DNA of 64,000 bases from EW11 sp035765635 (lineage in GTDB: Bacteria > Verrucomicrobiota > Verrucomicrobiia > Opitutales > Opitutaceae), in assembly GCA_035765635.1 (NCBI GenBank), contig DASTWZ010000007.1:1-64000 (forward strand). Reading direction: 5' to 3'. The position numbers and the translations under genes were made by a program. Positions within the stretch are counted from its first letter, which is position 1. Each line of letters begins with the position of its first letter. Below, one piece after another: positions 59,106 through 64,000 of this stretch. Under the pieces are notes generated by a model, which searched no databases, was not told where the DNA came from, and was given only the letters and a program-made list of their open reading frames with translations.

Positions 59106-59330
59106 TCAGAAGCGCAACTTGGAGTTTTCGTGCCCGCATTTCGGGCACTTCCACACATCCGGCTCGCCCGGCACGCCATAAAGATGATGGCAGCGCACGC
59201 AGCAAAACGTGGACTTCCGCCTCGCGTGTTCGAACAGCGCGTAGTCGCGCCGATCGTAAAACATCCAAAGCGCCAGGAATACCGTGGCCACGGCCAGGCA
59301 GAACAGCGTTACGGCGGTGATGATATCCAT
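59106..59330 (-). CDS. Small membrane protein with zinc ribbon
   Basis: 74 residues (98 if a TTG at 59402 is used). One helix (IITAVTLFCLAVATVFLALW), a short basic link, then CVRC...CPKC, a zinc-ribbon pair of CxxC knuckles. ATG 59330 has a weak GGAG close by. Not recognised; it lies just beyond the terminator of the ribosomal operon, same strand. Confidence 0.65.
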   Translation of the reverse strand: MDIITAVTLFCLAVATVFLALWMFYDRRDYALFEHARRKSTFCCVRCHHLYGVPGEPDVWKCPKCGHENSKLRF

Positions 59331-59401
59331 CAGCTCCGAACGTGCCAAAACCCTTTGCCAAAACAACGAAAAGCCGCGGGCGTAGTTGCGATCTGAATAC
59401 A

Positions 59402-59430
59402 AACAAAAGCGCCGGACGATTGTCCGGCGC
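59402..59430 (-). terminator. Intrinsic terminator of the spc/alpha ribosomal run
   Basis: Minus strand: GCGCCGGAC, loop AATC, GTCCGGCGC (9-bp perfect stem) followed by TTTTGTTT. It lies 28 bp after the rplQ stop. Confidence 0.9.
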
Positions 59431-59457
59431 CTTCGTTAGGAGGACCTGGATTAAACC

Positions 59458-59961
59458 TTAAGCTTTCGGCTGACCTTCTTCAGGGCCGGGAGCCGTTGCT
59501 TCAGCGGCAGCGGCTGCGGCCGGAGTGGCCTTCTTGCCTTTGCCAGATTTACGACGGCTCTTCTTGTAGCCCTGGTCATCGGCCTTGACGAACTCGATCA
59601 AAGCCAGCTCGGCCGCATCGCTCACGCGTTGCGCACCAAGCTTGTAGATGCGGGTGTAGCCTCCGCTACGAGCGGTGAACTCCTTGACCTTCTCGTTGAA
59701 GAGCAGGGTCACAGCGTTCTCGTCGCGCACGTCACGCAGGGCGAGACGACGCAGATGAAGGGCATCTTTTTTCTCGGAAGCCGCCGAAGCCTTCTTGGCC
59801 TTCGTGATGACTTTCTCGATGAAAGGACGCAGCGCCTTCGCCTTGGTCAGAGTCGTTTGGATACGGCCGTGAGTGATGAGCGAAGCTGCCAAATTGGACA
59901 GCATCGCCGCGCGGTGCTCACGGGTAACCCCCAGGGAAGAATGATGTTTGTTATGACGCAT
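59458..59961 (-). CDS. rplQ: Ribosomal protein L17 with C-terminal extension
   Basis: 167 residues. The bL17 core is MRHNKHHSSLGVTREHRAAM and NLAASLITHGRIQTTLTKAK through GGYTRIYKLGAQRVSDAAEL (about 1-125). After it comes a charged then Ala/Pro-rich tail (about 40 residues, KKATPAAAAAAEATAPGPEE). Last gene of the ribosomal cluster. No visible Shine-Dalgarno before the ATG. Confidence 0.96.
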   Translation of the reverse strand: MRHNKHHSSLGVTREHRAAMLSNLAASLITHGRIQTTLTKAKALRPFIEKVITKAKKASAASEKKDALHLRRLALRDVRDENAVTLLFNEKVKEFTARSGGYTRIYKLGAQRVSDAAELALIEFVKADDQGYKKSRRKSGKGKKATPAAAAAAEATAPGPEEGQPKA

Positions 59962-59992
59962 GTTGCTTGTCGTTTAGAGCGCAGTCGCGCGA

Positions 59993-60994
59993 TTAGGCAT
60001 CCTTCTTCGCGTCGAGCAGGCGCTCGTCGAACTTCATGCCGAGAGAAAGACCGAGAGCCTCGAGCTTCTCTTTGATTTCGTTGAGAGACTTCTTACCGAA
60101 GTTGCGGTATTTGAGCATCTCCTGCTCGGTCTTCATCGCGAGCTCACCAACGGTGGTGATGTTCGCGTTGTTCAAGCAGTTCGCCGCACGGACGGAGAGC
60201 TCGATTTCGTTGACCGACATATTGAGCAGCTTGCGGAGCTTGTTCTGCTCCTCGCTGACTTCGCTCTGCTGGCTCTCGAATTCGTAGTTCTCGTCGCTGA
60301 CGCGATCGAAGACATCGAGATGATGCTTCAAGATCGATGCCGATTGCTTGAGCGCATCGTCCGGCGTGATGCGGCCATCCGTCCAGACTTCGAGGATCAA
60401 CTTGTCGTAATCCGTGATCTGGCCGACGCGGGTGTTCTCAACCGCATACTTCACGAGGCGAACCGGGCTGAAGAGCGAGTCGATCGGAATGACACCGATG
60501 GCTTGGTCTTCTTTCTTGTTCTGCTCCCCAGGATAATAGCCGCGACCGGTCTTGATCTCGATCTCCGCTTCGAAAGCGCGGGACTTGTCCAGTGTGCAGA
60601 TGACTTGATCCGGATTGACGATCTGAATGTTCGCATCGGCTTGAATGTCAGCCGCCGTCACCGGGCCCTCGCGATTGACGCGGATGGACAGAGTGATCGG
60701 GTCGCGCTTGGTCGAGACGATGAGAATCTTTTTGAGATTCAGGACGATGTCGGTGACGTCTTCGACGACGCCGTCGACACTTTGGAATTCGTGGTTAACG
60801 CCTTCGATCTTGATCGAGGAAATGGCCGAGCCTTCGATCGAGCTGAGTAAGACGCGGCGGAGCGAATTGCCGACGGTGTGGCCGTAACCGGCCTCGAACG
60901 GCTCCGCGATGAACTTGGCATAAGTCGGCGTGGAACCCTCCTCGACTTTGGTCAGCTTGGAAGGGAGTTCAAACTTTCCGAGACGTTTGGGCAT
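59993..60994 (-). CDS. rpoA: DNA-directed RNA polymerase subunit alpha
   Basis: 333 residues: N-terminal assembly domain (FEAGYGHTVGNSLRRVLLSS), linker, and C-terminal helix-hairpin-helix domain (ELSVRAANCLNNANITTVGE, MLKYRNFGKKSLNEIKEKL) that binds UP-element DNA and activators. The order rpsD-rpoA-rplQ is the usual one. Confidence 0.98.
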   Translation of the reverse strand: MPKRLGKFELPSKLTKVEEGSTPTYAKFIAEPFEAGYGHTVGNSLRRVLLSSIEGSAISSIKIEGVNHEFQSVDGVVEDVTDIVLNLKKILIVSTKRDPITLSIRVNREGPVTAADIQADANIQIVNPDQVICTLDKSRAFEAEIEIKTGRGYYPGEQNKKEDQAIGVIPIDSLFSPVRLVKYAVENTRVGQITDYDKLILEVWTDGRITPDDALKQSASILKHHLDVFDRVSDENYEFESQQSEVSEEQNKLRKLLNMSVNEIELSVRAANCLNNANITTVGELAMKTEQEMLKYRNFGKKSLNEIKEKLEALGLSLGMKFDERLLDAKKDA

Positions 60995-61042
60995 AGCGAT
61001 AGCTCTAGGTTGTATTTTTTAAATGGATACGTTGAACAGAGC

Positions 61043-61654
61043 TTAGAAGCGCGAGTAGAACTCCACGATCAACTGCTCGTTGATGCCCGGCTCCATCTCG
61101 TCGCGCGTCGGGAGACGGGTGACGGTGGCCTTGAAGGCATCGGCATTGAGGGTCAGCCAGCCTGGAACATTGCGGCTGCGGTTTTCTTCGAGATTGCGGG
61201 TCGCGACCTGGCGCGAGCTCGGGGTGTTCTTCACCTCGATCTCATCACCGGGCTTCACGTTGTAGCTCGCGATGTCGACCTTGTGGCCGTTGACGCGAAT
61301 GTGTCCGTGATTCACGAATTGGCGGGCCGCAGCTCGGGACTTCGCGAAACCGAGAAGATAGATCACGCTGTCCAAACGCGTTTCGAGCAATTGCAGGAAA
61401 CGTTCGCCGGTCACACCGCGCTCCTTCTTGGCGTTTTCGAAAACGCGGCGGAATTGGCGCTCGAGCAGTCCGTACATGTAACGGAGCTTCTGCTTTTCGT
61501 TCAGGCCGACGGCGTATTCAGAAAACTTGCGACGCAGCTTGGGGCCGTGCTGACCCGGAGGATAATTGCGCTTCTCGAACGCCTTGGTCGCGCCGAAAAT
61601 CGGCTGACTGAAGCGGCGGCTGATGCGGGTTGTTGGTCCGATGTAACGAGCCAT
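61043..61654 (-). CDS. rpsD: Ribosomal protein S4
   Basis: 203 residues, a cysteine-free (zinc-independent) uS4. MARYIGPTTRISRRF, PPGQHGPKLRRKFSEYAVGL, and the S4 RNA-binding domain LETRLDSVIYLLGFAKSRAAARQ region are visible. In many bacteria S4 represses its own operon; no leader structure for that was found. Confidence 0.97.
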   Translation of the reverse strand: MARYIGPTTRISRRFSQPIFGATKAFEKRNYPPGQHGPKLRRKFSEYAVGLNEKQKLRYMYGLLERQFRRVFENAKKERGVTGERFLQLLETRLDSVIYLLGFAKSRAAARQFVNHGHIRVNGHKVDIASYNVKPGDEIEVKNTPSSRQVATRNLEENRSRNVPGWLTLNADAFKATVTRLPTRDEMEPGINEQLIVEFYSRF

Positions 61655-61697
61655 GAGAGGATGATTTTAAATTTTTGAACCTGTATTCGGTTTCCAA

Positions 61698-62348
61698 TTA
61701 CACGCGACGGCGTTTGCGCGGACGGCAACCGTTGTGCGGGATCGGCGTGACATCGATGATCGACGTGATTTCCAGACCAATTGCCTGCAGCGCGCGAATG
61801 GCGGAGTCACGACCCAGACCAGGACCGCTGACGTGGATGACGATGTCCTTCAGACCGTGAGCCATTGCATTGCGAGCAGCGTCTTGAGCGACGACTTGCG
61901 CAGCGTAGGCCGTGGACTTGCGGGAACCGCGGAAATTGCACTTGCCGGCGCTCGACCAGGAGATGACCTGGCCCTTTTGGTCGGTGATCGAAACGATCGT
62001 GTTGTTGAACGAAGCGAGGATATTCGCGACGCCCGATGAAACGTTCTTCGAGCCTTTGGCTTTGCGAACTTTGATCGCGCCCAGCTCTTCTTTGAGCAGG
62101 TCTTCCGCCGTGGGTTGCTTGGCGACACCGCCAACCAACTCGACTGGCTTTTCCGGAGCTGGAGCAGCGGCCGGAGCGCCTGCCGGAGCAGCGGCGGCTT
62201 CAGGAGAATCTTTCTTGGCAGCCTTGTCGGCAGCAGCCTTAGGGGCGCGAGCCGGCTTTTCAGCGGCAGGAGCCTGGGCGCCAGCAGCAGCGGCGGGAGC
62301 AGCTTCCTTCTTCGGAGCTTTTTTCGGAGCGGACTTTTCTTCAGCCAT
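61698..62348 (-). CDS. rpsK: Ribosomal protein S11 with long N-terminal extension
   Basis: 216 residues against about 130 normally. The uS11 core starts near residue 97 (GVANILASFNNTIVSITDQK) and runs to VTPIPHNGCRPRKRRRV. Ahead of it lies a ~90-residue tail of Ala, Pro, Lys, and Glu (AAAPAGAPAAAPAPEKP, then VELVGGVAKQPTAEDLL). The extension is in frame, and no other start near the core has better support. Confidence 0.95.
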   Translation of the reverse strand: MAEEKSAPKKAPKKEAAPAAAAGAQAPAAEKPARAPKAAADKAAKKDSPEAAAAPAGAPAAAPAPEKPVELVGGVAKQPTAEDLLKEELGAIKVRKAKGSKNVSSGVANILASFNNTIVSITDQKGQVISWSSAGKCNFRGSRKSTAYAAQVVAQDAARNAMAHGLKDIVIHVSGPGLGRDSAIRALQAIGLEITSIIDVTPIPHNGCRPRKRRRV

Positions 62349-62356
62349 GGCGGAAA

Positions 62357-62734
62357 TTATTCAGCTTTCTTGGCCACGCCGACGGTCTTGCGCGGGCCTT
62401 TGCGCGTACGCGCGTTGGTGCTCGTGCGCTGGCCACGAACGGGGAGACTGCGACGGTGACGGATGCCACGGTAGCAATTGATCGCCTGGAGGCGCTTCAG
62501 ATTGCCCGCGATGTCACGGCGGAGGTCACCTTCAACGATCCATTTGTGCTCGGTGATGACCTGCAGGATTTTGTTAAGCTGCTCTTCGGAGAGATCCGAG
62601 GCGCGCATGTTCGCATCGAGGCCGGCCTCAAGGACGACCTGGTCGGCTCGGGCAGGCCCGATGCCGTAGATATAGCGGAGTGAATACGCGACTTTCTTTT
62701 TCGCGGGGATTTCGACACCGAGGAGACGTGGCAT
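62357..62734 (-). CDS. rpsM: Ribosomal protein S13
   Basis: 125 residues, full uS13: MPRLLGVEIPAKKKVAYSL, GIGPARADQVVLEAG, YRGIRHRRSLPVRGQRT, basic end RKGPRKTVGVAKK. 8 bp before rpsK. No rpmJ or infA between map and rpsM; the gap is 49 bp. Confidence 0.98.
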   Translation of the reverse strand: MPRLLGVEIPAKKKVAYSLRYIYGIGPARADQVVLEAGLDANMRASDLSEEQLNKILQVITEHKWIVEGDLRRDIAGNLKRLQAINCYRGIRHRRSLPVRGQRTSTNARTRKGPRKTVGVAKKAE

Positions 62735-62783
62735 AGATTAAGAGACGAGTGTTAAAAAATGTTAGGAAAAAACAGGAAAAGAA

Positions 62784-63593
62784 TCAGGCAGCGCTCGACC
62801 GTTGGCTTTTCGCCAAAAGGTCAGCGCGAGGAAGAGTAAGAATTTCTGGACCGCTTTCGGTCGTGAGCACGGTGTGTTCGAAGTGGGCGGACGGCGATCC
62901 ATCGACAGTCACCACGGTCCAACCGTCTGCGAGCGTCTTCGTGCGATGGCCGCCCATGTTCACCATGGGTTCAATCGCGAGGGTCATGCCGGGCTTTATC
63001 ACATCCGTCTTCGATTTTTTCCGATCGAGGAAATTGGGGATCTGCGGCTCTTCGTGCATCGAAACACCAACGCCGTGTCCCACCATCTCTCGGACGATTC
63101 CGAAGCCGTGACCCTCGACGAAGCGTTGAATCGCTTCCGAGATATCGCCGATCCGGTTACCGACCGTCGCTTCACGAATGCCAATATGCAGGGCTTCTTC
63201 GGTGACCCGAAGCAGCTCCTCCACACGGGGAGAAACCTGCCCTACTTTCATCGTGTACGCGTTGTCGCCGATGTATCCGGCGTACTCGATTACGACATCC
63301 AACGACACGATATCGCCTTCGCGAAGGATTCGCTTGAGGGAACCAATTCCGTGAACGACTTCTTCGTTCACCGAGATGCAACTGTAAGCGGGAAACCGGC
63401 GAGAGCCGATTTGATAACCAAAACAGGCGCTACGTGCGCCGTAGCTCGCGATCAATTCGCGGGCAGACTGATCCAAGTCGTAAGTCGAGATGCCCGGCTG
63501 CACTTGCTCTTTCAAGCGCTGCAGTACCAAGGCCGCTATCGCCGAAGACTCACGCATCCGCGCGATCCCTTCCTTGTTCTTGATCGGGATCAT
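62784..63593 (-). CDS. map: Methionine aminopeptidase, type I
   Basis: 269 residues. Removes the initiator Met. Metal ligands: Asp in IVSLDVVIEYAGYIGDNAY (two Asp), His in VGHGVGVSMHEEP, Glu in LAIEPMVNMGG, Glu in HFEHTVLTT. Usual position upstream of rpsM. Its ATG overlaps the preceding gene's stop by 4 bp. Confidence 0.97.
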   Translation of the reverse strand: MIPIKNKEGIARMRESSAIAALVLQRLKEQVQPGISTYDLDQSARELIASYGARSACFGYQIGSRRFPAYSCISVNEEVVHGIGSLKRILREGDIVSLDVVIEYAGYIGDNAYTMKVGQVSPRVEELLRVTEEALHIGIREATVGNRIGDISEAIQRFVEGHGFGIVREMVGHGVGVSMHEEPQIPNFLDRKKSKTDVIKPGMTLAIEPMVNMGGHRTKTLADGWTVVTVDGSPSAHFEHTVLTTESGPEILTLPRADLLAKSQRSSAA

Positions 63594-64000
63594 GACGTGA
63601 CAGTGGTCAGAGAAACGGTCTGAAGCAGGCCGTGCATGCGATAGTGTTCGGAGATGGTCATGGACGCAGAATCTTCAGCGGCTATCACCGCATCGAGAGA
63701 TTCATCGCGCGCCTCGAGCCATTCATCAAAAATCTTAGCTTGGAGCAACGTAGCCGGGAAACCAATTAAGGCAAAGCCCGCATCGGGTTTGCGCGCCCAA
63801 AACCACCGCCGCAGGACCGCGACGACAGTCTCCTCATCAACGGGTTTGCCGTTGCGAGCCGCTCGCTCGACCAGATGGCCGAACGGCGTTTGACGCGAAA
63901 TCTCCTGCTGCATCAGTTCAGCGAGAGAGACGTGCTCAATATTCAAAGAACGGGTTCGACTCAAAAGAGCCTCCAAGGAGGCGTCAGGTGAACCGAGTAT
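63590..64000 (-). CDS. Adenylate-kinase-like protein, degenerate (N-terminus outside window)
   Basis: About 136 codons are visible, reading ILGSPDASLEALLSRTRSLN from the window edge. The layout follows adenylate kinase: strand-loop-helix, then HVSLAELMQQEI (for the STGDLLR region), TPFGHLVERAARNGKPV, DEETVVAVLRRW and FALIGFPATLLQAKIFDEWL. Key residues are missing: the P-loop GxPGxGKGT reads GSPDASLEA, with no Lys; GFPRT reads GFPAT; TGD reads LAE. The chain ends soon after, without the LID region. It is in the canonical adk place next to map, so it looks like a shrunken, catalytically dead relic or regulator. Confidence 0.75.
   Translation of the reverse strand: MLGSPDASLEALLSRTRSLNIEHVSLAELMQQEISRQTPFGHLVERAARNGKPVDEETVVAVLRRWFWARKPDAGFALIGFPATLLQAKIFDEWLEARDESLDAVIAAEDSASMTISEHYRMHGLLQTVSLTTVTS

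Overview
The window reads as a chromosomal stretch of a Verrucomicrobiota-like bacterium. The support is indirect: GC-rich coding sequence, a PEP-CTERM secreted protein, a giant hybrid histidine kinase with a multi-repeat periplasmic sensor, GTG and TTG starts, and housekeeping genes that mostly lack a visible Shine-Dalgarno sequence. The exact lineage cannot be fixed without a search.

Layout. 1-5984: the N-terminus of an IS630-type transposase cut by the window edge, an AsmA-like membrane protein, a hexapeptide acyltransferase and a 1324-residue hybrid sensor kinase. 6059-17117: a compact one-strand polysaccharide locus with eight glycosyltransferases, an O-antigen-ligase/polymerase-like membrane protein with a very acidic tail, and a WcaF-like acetyltransferase; several genes overlap by 4 bp. 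17519-21345: two convergent genes for secreted proteins (a DUF4114-like PEP-CTERM protein and a subtilisin-like protein with a long Pro-Thr linker) sharing a strong terminator. 21716-30122: a GT2 glycosyltransferase, MntR, TatC, pyruvate phosphate dikinase, DNA-3-methyladenine glycosylase I, an SRPBCC-VOC fusion protein and a YafY/WYL regulator. 30304-38670: a PAS histidine kinase, an Uup-type ABC-F ATPase, an orphan receiver protein, a putative transglutaminase-fold protein, lysine 6-transaminase, HflX and a Dabb protein. 39045-49886: tRNA-Gln, a YfhO-like membrane protein, a HIT protein, an S9 peptidase, and the minus-strand run pdxJ-acpS-hypothetical-nnr-dprA. 49907-57314: a minus-strand run guaA, LolA-like, hisD, hisC, hisB, hisH, gltA. 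57382-64000: a GT-C membrane protein, a zinc-ribbon protein, and the spc/alpha ribosomal region read leftwards as degenerate adk, map, rpsM, rpsK, rpsD, rpoA, rplQ, ending in a clear terminator.

How it fits together. The left third is devoted to the cell surface: sugar polymer assembly, acyl/acetyl decoration and exported proteins. PEP-CTERM proteins are usually sorted by an exosortase linked to polysaccharide loci, so the neighbourhood is coherent, although no exosortase, flippase or priming transferase lies in the window. The right two thirds are mostly housekeeping.

Most unusual points: an adenylate-kinase-like protein that has lost its P-loop, in the canonical adk position next to map; tandem OB-like repeats in the giant sensor kinase; a highly acidic tail on the polymerase-like protein; long Ala/Pro/Lys tails on S11 and L17; two copies of a nested palindromic element plus two other palindromic elements; and a 20-bp palindrome that looks like an operator between the WYL regulator and its neighbour.
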